IMG/VR virus record: IMGVR_UViG_3300042691_000479
Coordinates: 1 to 25,464 of that record
DNA: 25,464 bases
Reading direction: 5' to 3' (one strand)
DNA from: a virus
In this document: piece by piece, positions 17,634 through 24,956 of the stretch
Numbering within the stretch: the first letter of the stretch is position 1
Layout of the letters: every line of letters begins with the position of its first letter
Made by a program: the position numbers and the translations under genes
Notes under the pieces: model-generated
The model's input: only the letters and a program-made list of their open reading frames with translations
The model's database searches: none
Told to the model about the DNA's origin: nothing

Positions 17634-17710
17634 GCAATTATGTACGTGCCAAAAATGACGAAGGCCACCATACAGGCTGCGGCAATGAATGCTTCAGCCC
17701 AATCTTTCAT
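17618..17710 (-). CDS. Putative 30-aa membrane peptide at the head of the lysis cassette
   Basis: The frame starts at ATG 17710, two bases after the cupin stop codon, and overlaps the next gene's start. The peptide opens MKDWAEAFIAAA and is otherwise one hydrophobic helix ending AWTLV. No strong ribosome site is visible, so expression would rely on coupling to the cupin gene. Without this frame a 79-base gap would be the largest hole in the region. Very small membrane peptides are common beside phage lysis genes. Real, but of unknown role, is the most likely reading. Confidence 0.6.
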   Translation of the reverse strand: MKDWAEAFIAAACMVAFVIFGTYIIAWTLV

Positions 17711-17712
17711 GG

Positions 17713-18126
17713 TTAGATATGTGTAATTTCAACCGGCATATCTTGCGGGGGGCTTAAGTCAGCCATATTGGGCGCAAGTTGTTCTGCCTGTTGCACATCT
17801 GCGTAATCGTTAGAAATGCCACCAAGCTTTTTAACAATGTTTACAATCCGAGTGTCGTCTTCCATCGCCATAAACTCATGCGGTTGATTTGGCTTAAAGT
17901 CCACCACTTTACCGGCGGGCGCAATAACTTCCCAATCGTGGGAATATATTTTAATTACCCCCTTAGCCACAATAGTAATATGCACATTGTCTTCGGTGTG
18001 ATTATGTTTAACCACTAAATCACCGGCTTTTGCAAAATCATAAATTGTCCCACGCAAATCCCCCATGTTTTCCAACGGAGTTGGTTTTGCCAATTTTTCA
18101 GGTGGAACTATATTGTCATAAGACAT
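17713..18126 (-). CDS. Small cupin-domain protein, 137 aa
   Basis: Cupin motif 1 is visible as GDLVVKHNHTEDNVHITIVAKG (H-x-H, acidic residue, third His), and motif 2 as KPNQPHEF with its His. These give the metal-binding set of a single beta-barrel cupin. I chose ATG 18126 (MSYDN) over an upstream start at 18198 because GGAG precedes it at the right distance and the longer version would overlap the previous gene by 83 bases. It lies between the fibre-assembly-like gene and the lysis cassette. Substrate and reaction cannot be read from the sequence. It may act in sugar or host metabolism, or be a structural accessory. Confidence 0.85.
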   Translation of the reverse strand: MSYDNIVPPEKLAKPTPLENMGDLRGTIYDFAKAGDLVVKHNHTEDNVHITIVAKGVIKIYSHDWEVIAPAGKVVDFKPNQPHEFMAMEDDTRIVNIVKKLGGISNDYADVQQAEQLAPNMADLSPPQDMPVEITHI

Positions 18127-18487
18127 TTGGCGCTTCTCCGGGAGAGTCAAGATTTGCAAACAATGGCGAATTATTTCCTCCAAAAAGGACGGCTTCATCT
18201 AATATGCGCCGCCTTTGACGAAATTGTTTTTCTGAATCTGTCAATTCACGTACAGCCGTCCACCGCACCTTCCAAGTTCCGTTAATATTTTCTGGGGGTA
18301 ATTGTTTTGTGTGATGTGTTGTAGGGTCAAAATCCGGCATTGGGTCAACTTCAACCAAAGCAAAAGTGTTGGGGCACGGAAAATTTGGATGCGTTTGGTC
18401 TTCCCGTATTTCAGGATGTTCAAGACGTATATCACCCTCATACAGAGGATACTGCAGGGTAGAAAGTTTAATGTATTGAGTTGTCAT
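18116..18487 (-). CDS. Probable tail-fibre assembly (chaperone-like) protein, 123 aa
   Basis: The N-terminus (YPLYEGDIRLEHPEI), a central FALVEVDPMPDFDP, and the NGTWKVRWTAVRELTDSEK segment follow the usual pattern of small phage tail-fibre assembly proteins (a short fibre-mimic start, then W-x-V...LT-x-x-E). The gene directly follows the receptor-binding protein and overlaps it by ATGA, which is the standard position for such a chaperone. It would help trimerisation or attachment of the upstream fibre. The family call is from memory and position, and is moderately confident. Confidence 0.8.
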   Translation of the reverse strand: MTTQYIKLSTLQYPLYEGDIRLEHPEIREDQTHPNFPCPNTFALVEVDPMPDFDPTTHHTKQLPPENINGTWKVRWTAVRELTDSEKQFRQRRRILDEAVLFGGNNSPLFANLDSPGEAPNVL

Positions 18488-19950
18488 ATAAATCTAACGT
18501 CAGGCAGCGTACCGGCATTTTGCACTTGAGTTGGGGTAGGATTCGGGCCGTTTGTAAAGGAACCATTAAAAGGATCACTGAGAGAAATATCAGGCCACGA
18601 ACTTGATTCAATAGTAAAACTTGTGTTTGCCTGCCATGTCCATGTGCCGGATTGCGTTGATGTATACGTACCTGTTTTTGAACCATCGGCAGGAAATACT
18701 GCAAAACCGCCGCTTGAACCGCTAGTACCCTGTTTATAACAGAAGGCAATTGAGCCGTTTGGTAATACCTTTAGACCTTGATTTCTTTGTAGAGTCAAAT
18801 AGTTAGAACTGTTTGAAATCCACTCGCGCCGCCATTGCAAAGTTCCGGCGTTATTAAATTTTATAACTGCAATTTTAATAAAATTACCAGAACTATAATA
18901 ATTTATGCCACAAACGTAAACGTTTCCAGAACTATCTATATCAATAGCCCTAGGATTAAACTGATTTGTACTACTGTTTGAAGCATTAAATATATATTTC
19001 CACTGAACTGTAAATGATGAGTTCCACTTAACTACAAATCCAAGGTTGCTTGCAGATACACATCCATAACCATTCCCAGACGAATCTCCTACAAGACCCG
19101 TCCACTCACCATTAGGGTACTGTAAAGAATATGAACCTAAATAGCTTCCGCTACTATTATATTTAACAGCCTGTGGGTAATAATTGCTAGAACTGTTTGT
19201 TAGATTACCAAGATAAAAATTACTATTTGGATCTGTACCAACAGCTTTTACACTAGTGCCTTGTAATGTAGAATATCTACCAGCAATTACGCCATACGAA
19301 CTATTATATAAACGCCATTGAGATAAAACAATATCAGAACAGCAGTAAGTGCCACTTATATGACCGCCTAAAATAATACTTCCATTGGGTAGTTGACGAC
19401 CGCCATAACCTAAAGGCGCGCCACTAGGAGCATATGGTGCGGGAACAGGCGCACCTGAATAATTGTCTACACGATAAGATGGGGCAACATAAGTAAATGC
19501 GGTGGTTGTAAATTTCAATGCAGTAAAAAAAGTACCACCAAATATATTGGTAGGGGTAGCCGCACTCCACCCAAGCCAAGATAAAGCGCCGGTATTAAAG
19601 GCAAGTGAAAAATTCTTTGTAGTTACAGCCGAACCTGCAGCAGTGACTTGCCCAACGCTAACTGTACCCCCACTAGCAAATTCTCCCCCCACATATATAT
19701 TGCCTGAGCTATCCGAAGTAATAGCATATAAGGCGCTATTGCCGTAATAACAAAAGAAATATACGGCATTACTTTTGCCGTAAAAGTCGGTGGGCATAGT
19801 AATGGCGCCAGAAGCAACGCCCGCTAGCCCACGAACCGCAGCGTCATTCAAAGAAATTTGAGATGTGCCAGAACCGCCGTTTTCAAGGGCAATTGATTGC
19901 CCTGCGGTTGTACCGCCCAGACTGATTGGGCCAGAAGAATTCAATGCCAT
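18484..19950 (-). CDS. Receptor-binding protein with probable beta-propeller repeats, 488 aa
   Basis: The N-terminal 60 residues (SGPISLGGTTAGQSIALE, AAVRGLAGVASGAITMP, DFYGKS) are a tail-attachment type domain seen in several phage fibre proteins. The rest contains repeated DSSGNxY(V/G)xG turns followed by an AV.KfN..G..W strand (for example DSSGNIYVGG, DSSGNVYVCG, VIKFNNAGTLQWRRE), as in SBBP/NHL-like propellers. By eye, the DNA from about 18850 to 19500 is richer in A and T than the neighbouring genes and uses many Asn/Ser/Tyr codons, which suggests an exchanged module. It is followed by the assembly gene. Likely role: adsorption to a host surface structure. Confidence 0.85.
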   Translation of the reverse strand: MALNSSGPISLGGTTAGQSIALENGGSGTSQISLNDAAVRGLAGVASGAITMPTDFYGKSNAVYFFCYYGNSALYAITSDSSGNIYVGGEFASGGTVSVGQVTAAGSAVTTKNFSLAFNTGALSWLGWSAATPTNIFGGTFFTALKFTTTAFTYVAPSYRVDNYSGAPVPAPYAPSGAPLGYGGRQLPNGSIILGGHISGTYCCSDIVLSQWRLYNSSYGVIAGRYSTLQGTSVKAVGTDPNSNFYLGNLTNSSSNYYPQAVKYNSSGSYLGSYSLQYPNGEWTGLVGDSSGNGYGCVSASNLGFVVKWNSSFTVQWKYIFNASNSSTNQFNPRAIDIDSSGNVYVCGINYYSSGNFIKIAVIKFNNAGTLQWRREWISNSSNYLTLQRNQGLKVLPNGSIAFCYKQGTSGSSGGFAVFPADGSKTGTYTSTQSGTWTWQANTSFTIESSSWPDISLSDPFNGSFTNGPNPTPTQVQNAGTLPDVRFI

Positions 19951-19956
19951 GTGTAA

Positions 19957-19962
19957 TCCTTA
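19957..19962 (-). promoter_or_regulatory. Ribosome site fused to the upstream stop codon (488-aa gene)
   Basis: TAAGGA lies six bases before ATG 19950. Its TAA ends the 306-aa gene. Confidence 0.75.
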
Positions 19963-20880
19963 AGGTGTGCCGTAGGCTGTCACGTTGTTCAATGTTGTCA
20001 AATTGCCTGCGCTGTCCATGCTGGCAATTGTAGTAGCGCCGTATTTAAAAACCAAGACCCCGCCAACCTCAGAGATAGTGAAGTTGGTTGTTTGCAACAA
20101 AGGCGCAGACACTGCAATACCGTTAATGTTACCCGTACCGCCGTTGGCAATAGGCAATGCACCACTCAATGTGATATTCGGGGTTGTTCCACCAGAGGAA
20201 GCCAAAGGAGCGGAAGCTGTGACTGAAGTAACTGTGCCGCCGCCTGAACCTGCGCCAATCGCTGTGCGGAAGTCGGCTGCGTTTAAAGCTGATACGGTAT
20301 TGTCTGCATTAAATCTTGGGAACGTAACTGCGCTTGGGTTTGTGATGGTAAAGAGATTGCCACCTAGCGTAGTTGCACCAAGATTGGTACGTGCACCAGA
20401 TGCTGAAGAAGATCCTGTGCCGCCTTCTGTAATTGCCAAGTCTGTGCCAAGCGTCAGGGAGGACATATAGTTGATTGCGTCAACTACGTCTGTACCATTG
20501 TTATAGACCACGCAGGCTTTACCAGCAGGGATTGCAACGCCTGTTAGACCGCTAACCTTGACCGTGACGGCAAATCCACCCACGGAGTTATTCAGAATAA
20601 TGTAGGGCTTTTGAATTGCTGGTACGTTTAAAGTACCTGCTGCGCTCAGTGTGGCTGTAATGTTTAAACATGCTGCGCGGGCGTTCTGTGCTGCGTTTGT
20701 ATTAGTCAGCGTCAAGGTGCAGACGTTGGAGGTAAAGTCGCCCGTGACCAGCGTAGCCATGCCCACGATAGCCTGCTCAATTGCAGTACCTACGTTAGTG
20801 TTAACAATCGGCCCCCATGTGCCGTCATTGCCACCGACCTCAACAATCTCAAACTTTAGGTTGGAATACGTGTTTGACAT
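19960..20880 (-). CDS. Fibre-like virion protein, 306 aa
   Basis: The opening residues NLKFEIVEVGGNDGTWGPIVNTNVG are a common start of phage tail-fibre-like proteins, probably a virion-attachment domain. The body is Thr/Ser/Ala/Gly-rich and contains ITEGGTGSSSASGARTNLGA and ALPIANGGTGN turns typical of trimeric fibre shafts. The end, ISEVGGVLVFKYGATTIASM, fits a short beta tip. It lies between the S74 fibre and the propeller protein, with TAAGGG six bases before its ATG. It is either a second fibre or an adaptor joining the fibres. Confidence 0.83.
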   Translation of the reverse strand: MSNTYSNLKFEIVEVGGNDGTWGPIVNTNVGTAIEQAIVGMATLVTGDFTSNVCTLTLTNTNAAQNARAACLNITATLSAAGTLNVPAIQKPYIILNNSVGGFAVTVKVSGLTGVAIPAGKACVVYNNGTDVVDAINYMSSLTLGTDLAITEGGTGSSSASGARTNLGATTLGGNLFTITNPSAVTFPRFNADNTVSALNAADFRTAIGAGSGGGTVTSVTASAPLASSGGTTPNITLSGALPIANGGTGNINGIAVSAPLLQTTNFTISEVGGVLVFKYGATTIASMDSAGNLTTLNNVTAYGTP

Positions 20881-20882
20881 TT

Positions 20883-23216
20883 TTAACCCTTAATGAGTGT
20901 GGCGACCAGCGCCTCAAGTTTGGCGATGCGCTCTTCGTGTTCAGCATTTGCAGCCAGAGCCAAGGCACTGAGTTTCTCGTAGTCTACCGCCAATGAGCCG
21001 TCTGGTCGAGTGCGAACCGCCACAGGAAACTTAGCCAATACGTCTTGGGCAATAACACCAAAGTCAGCCTTGACAATAAAGTAACCGTCTTCGCCGCCGT
21101 GTTCTTCAATGTACTCGGCCTTCCAATCAAACAACTTACCGCCAATAGCCGCTGCCGTAGCCGCTGCGTTGGGGATGTTACGCACGTTTTCTTTGAACTT
21201 AATGTCAGAAGAGTAGTACGCAGTCACGTTGTTTGTTGCGCGAATTTCACCGGCTGTACCAGAACCCCCTGTGCCAACACCCAATGAGTTAACTTGGTAG
21301 TTGTTGCCGGTGTTTAAAGCATTAGCTGTTGTAGCAGTGGTCGCAGTAGTTGCAGATGTCGCACTTGTGGCTGACGTAGCCGTAGAAGCATTACCTGACA
21401 ACGTGGCTGTAATCGTGCCCGCCGAGAAGTTACCTGACGCATCACGAGCAACAATAGTAGATGCTGTGTTTGCAGATGTGGCGTTTGAGGTAACAGTAAA
21501 TGTACTTGAGGTTGATTGGTTAGCAGTAAACGAAGCAGAACCAGACAGGCCCGTACCGGACACAGCCATTGTCAATGTGCCGTTATTTGCTACGGGGGCC
21601 GCAACCCATGAAGGCGCTGATGCGCCGTTTGATTGCAAAAGTTGTCCAGAAGAACCCGCAGCCAACATAGCCGTAGTACCAGCCGCTGACTGATAAGGAA
21701 CAGTGCCCGCAGAACCACCAGCCAAGTTTGTAGCAGTCGTTGCTGTAGTGGCGTTACCCGAAGTGTTTTGGTTGAGTGTCGGTACATCTGCAACTTGGAT
21801 TGTGGACATCACCACATCTGAGCCGTTGCCACGTAAATATTGACCCGAAGTGACAGCGCCTGCAAGCGCATCCATCGCAGCTTGACGAGTGGTTTCACCT
21901 GTACCACCATTAATAATAGCCACCGTGCCTGATACGTTAGTGGCATTACCTGACAAAGTTGCTGTAATTATTCCTGCGGAGAAGTTACCAGAGGCATCTC
22001 GCGCTACAACTTTAGAAGCTGTATTAGCTGATGTAGCATCAACCGTGGCAGTAACCGCAGAAGAGCCGTTAAAGCTTGTACCGGTCAGGTATGTGCCCAA
22101 GGTCAAGGCGTTAGCCACTGATCCTGCTTGGCCGGAGATAGCGCCCGTCACAGCCGAGCCAGCGATGGCAATGTTTGTATTAGTTACAGATGTTACTTGA
22201 CCTTGAGCATTGGTAATAAACACAGGAACCGCAGAAGCCGAGCCATATGTACCGGCAGTACCAACGTTGGCAATATTAAACGTGGTAGCCGGGGAAAGAC
22301 TTAAACCTGTACCTGCGTTATAGACTTGTGCAGAACTAATCTGCGCAAACGTAATTGCTGTTGTACCAAATACAATTACAGCCGTAGTTGTACAGACATA
22401 TGTTTCGCCTGCGCCGGTATCGCCATTGGTAACAAAGAAGGCATCGTTATAACCAAGAGCGGTAGGTGTGCGTAAACCATAGGTGTCAGCGTCCGTAGCG
22501 CGAGTTAACACCCAATTAGTGGACGCAGTGCCTACGGTCGTAACCGTGTAAACGCCGTTTTCCGCTTGCGCTGTTTGGTTGTAAACCAATACTCGTTTGC
22601 CAACAGTCATTAATACGCCGTCAACAGTCAACGCAGCTTGCGTACCTGCGTTGGTCAGTGTAGCGCCTACGCCAGAAGCTCCGTTGTTGTACGTGGCAGT
22701 TAAATTACCTACGGTGTTTGGAGACTCAACAAAGACAGGCTCATGGTATGAGATACCTTGTGTAACCAACCCATCTACGTAGCTTTTGTTGGCAATATCC
22801 GTATTGGCCGCTGGTGTGGTAGATACTGTACCGGTAGTCAACGCCGCAGATGTTGCGGTAATTGCGCCAAATGCGGTTTGGACTACTTGCGTTCCCGCCT
22901 CGTTTTGATACGCCGACCGTGAAGATGGGTACGTACAGAACACATCTACTGCGCCTGTAAAATTAACCAAAGCTCCGCCAGCAGAAGAAGACAACGGTGT
23001 GGCGTTACGGCTTAGGGTTGTACCAGAAGATGTGTATGTGCCGTAGTTAACTTCCCATGCGCCTGTAGCGGCATCCACAATAGCAAAATACGTTGTATTT
23101 CCATCACCCACTGCGGAAAATGATTGGAAGCCTGTGGTTGTAGTTAACAGCGTGATTGTGCCTGTGCCGGGATTTGACGCGGTTTGTTTGACCCGATCTT
23201 TTAATACTAAAGCCAT
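20883..23216 (-). CDS. Tail fibre with C-terminal S74 intramolecular chaperone, 777 aa
   Basis: The N-terminus (MALVLKDRVKQTASNPGTG, then GAWEVNYGTYTSSGTTLSRN) is a common fibre attachment module. The shaft is Thr/Ala/Ser/Gly-rich with NGGTGETTRQAA and two copies of a VARDASGNFSAG...ATLSGNA block. The last 111 residues are a peptidase S74 chaperone: SSDIKFKENV, FDWKAEY, FGVIAQDVLAKFP, VDYEKLSALALAA, then a short coiled coil. By analogy with endosialidases the self-cleavage Ser is residue 670, with Lys 675 assisting. This domain trimerises the fibre and then cuts itself off. Tip specificity cannot be read. Confidence 0.92.
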   Translation of the reverse strand: MALVLKDRVKQTASNPGTGTITLLTTTTGFQSFSAVGDGNTTYFAIVDAATGAWEVNYGTYTSSGTTLSRNATPLSSSAGGALVNFTGAVDVFCTYPSSRSAYQNEAGTQVVQTAFGAITATSAALTTGTVSTTPAANTDIANKSYVDGLVTQGISYHEPVFVESPNTVGNLTATYNNGASGVGATLTNAGTQAALTVDGVLMTVGKRVLVYNQTAQAENGVYTVTTVGTASTNWVLTRATDADTYGLRTPTALGYNDAFFVTNGDTGAGETYVCTTTAVIVFGTTAITFAQISSAQVYNAGTGLSLSPATTFNIANVGTAGTYGSASAVPVFITNAQGQVTSVTNTNIAIAGSAVTGAISGQAGSVANALTLGTYLTGTSFNGSSAVTATVDATSANTASKVVARDASGNFSAGIITATLSGNATNVSGTVAIINGGTGETTRQAAMDALAGAVTSGQYLRGNGSDVVMSTIQVADVPTLNQNTSGNATTATTATNLAGGSAGTVPYQSAAGTTAMLAAGSSGQLLQSNGASAPSWVAAPVANNGTLTMAVSGTGLSGSASFTANQSTSSTFTVTSNATSANTASTIVARDASGNFSAGTITATLSGNASTATSATSATSATTATTATTANALNTGNNYQVNSLGVGTGGSGTAGEIRATNNVTAYYSSDIKFKENVRNIPNAAATAAAIGGKLFDWKAEYIEEHGGEDGYFIVKADFGVIAQDVLAKFPVAVRTRPDGSLAVDYEKLSALALAANAEHEERIAKLEALVATLIKG
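21316..21387 (-). repeat. Short tandem Ser/Ala/Thr repeats in the fibre shaft
   Basis: Tandem SAT then TAT triplet-residue units (about residues 610-634) lie just before the S74 domain. They form a low-complexity stalk that could vary in copy number. Confidence 0.8.
21390..21482 (-). repeat. Direct repeat copy 1 in the S74 fibre gene (about residues 579-609)
   Basis: This encodes SANTAS, VARDASGNFSAG and TATLSGNA. It matches the block at 21945-22037 at protein level and, with scattered changes, at DNA level. Duplicated shaft segments of this kind allow fibre length change by recombination. Confidence 0.85.
21945..22037 (-). repeat. Direct repeat copy 2 in the S74 fibre gene (about residues 394-424)
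   Basis: This is the partner of the block at 21390-21482. The encoded residues are nearly identical, while third-codon positions differ, so the duplication is old and held by selection on protein sequence. Confidence 0.85.
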
Positions 23217-23222
23217 GATAAA

Positions 23223-23228
23223 TCCTTA
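23223..23228 (-). promoter_or_regulatory. Ribosome site fused to the upstream stop codon (S74 fibre gene)
   Basis: TAAGGA lies six bases before ATG 23216. Its TAA ends the 220-aa repeat protein. Confidence 0.75.
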
Positions 23229-23888
23229 AGTCGGTATATTTTGCCAATTTGGGTCAGGAGGCGTTTGATCTGTTGGGATTGTGCCCCACACCAAGACATT
23301 ACCTACATAAACGTTTAGCTGTATACCAGCAGGGTATACGTTTGCGTCTTTTACTTTGGCATACGCATCAAGTCCAGAAGCCAATTCTTGGATACTGCCG
23401 TTGAACCTAGCAGTAGCGCTTTGCGTATGTGAGCCAACGGCGGATTCTGTAATTGTCACTTGAAATAAAGTTCCGCCAGCTACCGCATCGGTTGCCGTAG
23501 AGATTTCTGCAATAGCGGCTAACAAGTTTGCAATAGCTGAAGGCGCATCAGTTGCTGTGGCTAACTCTGATATTGAAGCCCGCATCGTGCCAATGACAGT
23601 TTGAGTGTCTGTGCCTGTAGCTGTTTCGGCTTGGGTTGCTAAGAGGTTAGATGGCGCAGTAGCAGCAGTGTCTGTAGCTGTGGCAAGTTCTGCCCGAACA
23701 GCGGTCATTATGTTATTTAAACTAACAAACGTTTCAGCTGCTGCGATTGCCTCTTGGATCAGAGCGCCTGCACGAGTCTCTTGAGCAACAGAATCGGCAG
23801 CCGTAGCTGCCTCACTTACAGACGACAACACTGTAGCCCCGCCTAGAGCGGCGAAGGGTGCTTGGGCAAATGCGACATCTCCAAACAC
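23226..23888 (-). CDS. Periodic-repeat virion-type protein, 220 aa
   Basis: The body is eight copies of a 20-21-residue unit around E-L-A-T-A-T-D, with Glu at residues 26, 46, 67, 88, 108, 128, 148 and 168. A C-terminal segment (YPAGIQLNVYVGNVLVWGTIP) may form a small beta tip. Start is GTG 23888 behind TAAGG. It sits between probable structural genes and the fibre genes, so it is likely a tail or fibre component. The strict period suggests a solenoid or a trimeric shaft with one turn per unit. I do not recognise a family. Confidence 0.82.
   Translation of the reverse strand: MFGDVAFAQAPFAALGGATVLSSVSEAATAADSVAQETRAGALIQEAIAAAETFVSLNNIMTAVRAELATATDTAATAPSNLLATQAETATGTDTQTVIGTMRASISELATATDAPSAIANLLAAIAEISTATDAVAGGTLFQVTITESAVGSHTQSATARFNGSIQELASGLDAYAKVKDANVYPAGIQLNVYVGNVLVWGTIPTDQTPPDPNWQNIPT
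23330..23813 (-). repeat. Eight 20-21-residue repeats (ELATATD-type)
   Basis: Repeats cover about residues 26-186 of the 220-aa protein. The most regular copies are ELATATDTA, ETATGTDTQ, ELATATDAP and EISTATDAV; the first two and last two are degenerate. Spacing is 20-21 residues throughout. Confidence 0.85.
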
Positions 23889-23900
23889 CGCGCTACCTTA

Positions 23901-24491
23901 TTAGGCTGCGTCAAGCGAGAACGTGTAAGTTACGTTCAATGTATCGCCAGAATCAACAGTTTTATCACCGCCAGTAAAGTCACCAGCAGAAAACAATACG
24001 CCTGAAGTGCCTGTAGCTGCTGTAGTTAAAAACGCGCCAGCCACCACTGTACCGTTAACCAACATAGGAAACGCAGATGGGGCAACAGAGTTGGTAACTA
24101 CTGAAGGATCGGCCAGCGTAGGAGAAGCTGCGTTAAAGGTAACAGCAATACGATTACCTGTGTAGGCTGTGCCGGGAACTAATTCAGTCCAACCAGCGTG
24201 TGAGGCCAATGTATTACCAGCAGCATATGTTGTGCCTGAACCCGGGCCTTGAACTAAGCCCAAATACCAACCGGCTGTGTAACCAGAGCCTTTGAAGTAC
24301 TTGCTGTTCATGTCTTGCAGACCTTCATTCACAACTAAGTTATGGAAGGTGTCAGACCACTTCTCAACGCCATCAGCGCCTACGCAAGTAACGGTGAACA
24401 CGCCACCCGCACCTACGCGCTCAGTGGAGCCTTTGTTTGCAGTTAAGCTTGCTGACACAAGGTCTTGGGCTTTTGATGTTTCTGTACTCAT
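23901..24491 (-). CDS. Probable virion structural protein, 196 aa
   Basis: The N-terminal part has GGVFTVTCVGADGVEKWSDTFHNLVVNEGL. Next come YFKGSGYTAGWYLGLVQGPG and ASHAGWTELVPGTAYTGNRIAVTF, and the C-terminal third looks beta-rich (FSAGDFTGGDKTVDSGDTLNVTYTF). I recall the WYLGL...ASH.GW.E...R pattern from conserved, uncharacterised structural proteins of proteobacterial phages. The start is ATG 24491 with TAAGGA six bases upstream. It is probably a tail or decoration protein; no function is established. Confidence 0.83.
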   Translation of the reverse strand: MSTETSKAQDLVSASLTANKGSTERVGAGGVFTVTCVGADGVEKWSDTFHNLVVNEGLQDMNSKYFKGSGYTAGWYLGLVQGPGSGTTYAAGNTLASHAGWTELVPGTAYTGNRIAVTFNAASPTLADPSVVTNSVAPSAFPMLVNGTVVAGAFLTTAATGTSGVLFSAGDFTGGDKTVDSGDTLNVTYTFSLDAA

Positions 24492-24497
24492 GATAAG

Positions 24498-24503
24498 TCC
24501 TTA
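24498..24503 (-). promoter_or_regulatory. Ribosome site fused to the upstream stop codon (196-aa gene)
   Basis: TAAGGA lies six bases before ATG 24491. Its TAA ends the 151-aa gene. Confidence 0.75.
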
Positions 24504-24956
24504 AGATATGCGCACGATGGCGCTGTTCGCATCGGCAGTTGGGAAAATGATTTGGAAAGTGTCGTTAGTTACTGTTTTATCAGAACCAAAATCCAACACA
24601 GCAATTGATTTATTGCCTTGCGTCACGTTGTAAATCAAAGCAGCGCGGGCGGTAAATGAGGCACTTGTCCAGCTTGTATTAGAGAATGAAATAAAAGCCG
24701 TAGGTATTGCGCTTTGGTTATTGCCTGACGTAGGGGATTGGCTGATAACCAATGTATTGCCGCCGGTTGTATACCCACTGCCGTTTGCTACTTCTCCGGT
24801 CATACCACCCGTGTAAACGGTAGTGCTTGCATTTATATCTGCTGCCGCTGTAAACAGTGCAATCTTAAATGTGTTTGGTGATGTAGGGCCAAAGTTGTGA
24901 ACAGCTTGGAGTAGCTCGATCTTGCAACTTGTGGTTACTGTTTGAAGAATACTCAT
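24501..24956 (-). CDS. Probable virion structural protein, 151 aa
   Basis: The sequence is beta-rich: CKIELLQAVHNF, TFKIALFTAAADI, TVYTGGMTGEVANGSGYTTGGN, then an FTARAALIYN strand and a VLDFGSDKTV end. The TFKIALFT...Y...GEV...GYT.GG order recurs, from memory, in small structural proteins of aquatic phages. It overlaps the preceding gene by ATGA and its stop codon is part of the next ribosome site. It may be a tail-tip or decoration protein; no catalytic motif is present. Confidence 0.82.
   Translation of the reverse strand: MSILQTVTTSCKIELLQAVHNFGPTSPNTFKIALFTAAADINASTTVYTGGMTGEVANGSGYTTGGNTLVISQSPTSGNNQSAIPTAFISFSNTSWTSASFTARAALIYNVTQGNKSIAVLDFGSDKTVTNDTFQIIFPTADANSAIVRIS

Noticed and set aside
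18126-18198. Longer cupin start at 18198
   Set aside because: It would overlap the fibre-assembly-like gene by 83 bases. ATG 18126 has GGAG upstream and overlaps by only 11 bases, and the extra residues do not belong to a cupin fold.
18484-19950. Diversity-generating retroelement target in the Asn/Ser-rich receptor-binding gene
   Set aside because: No reverse transcriptase or template-like repeat is visible in the window, and the Asn codons are spread through propeller repeats rather than grouped at the 3' end.
21316-21387. Possible CRISPR-like short tandem repeat
   Set aside because: The units are in-frame Ser/Ala/Thr codons without constant-length spacers, part of the fibre stalk.
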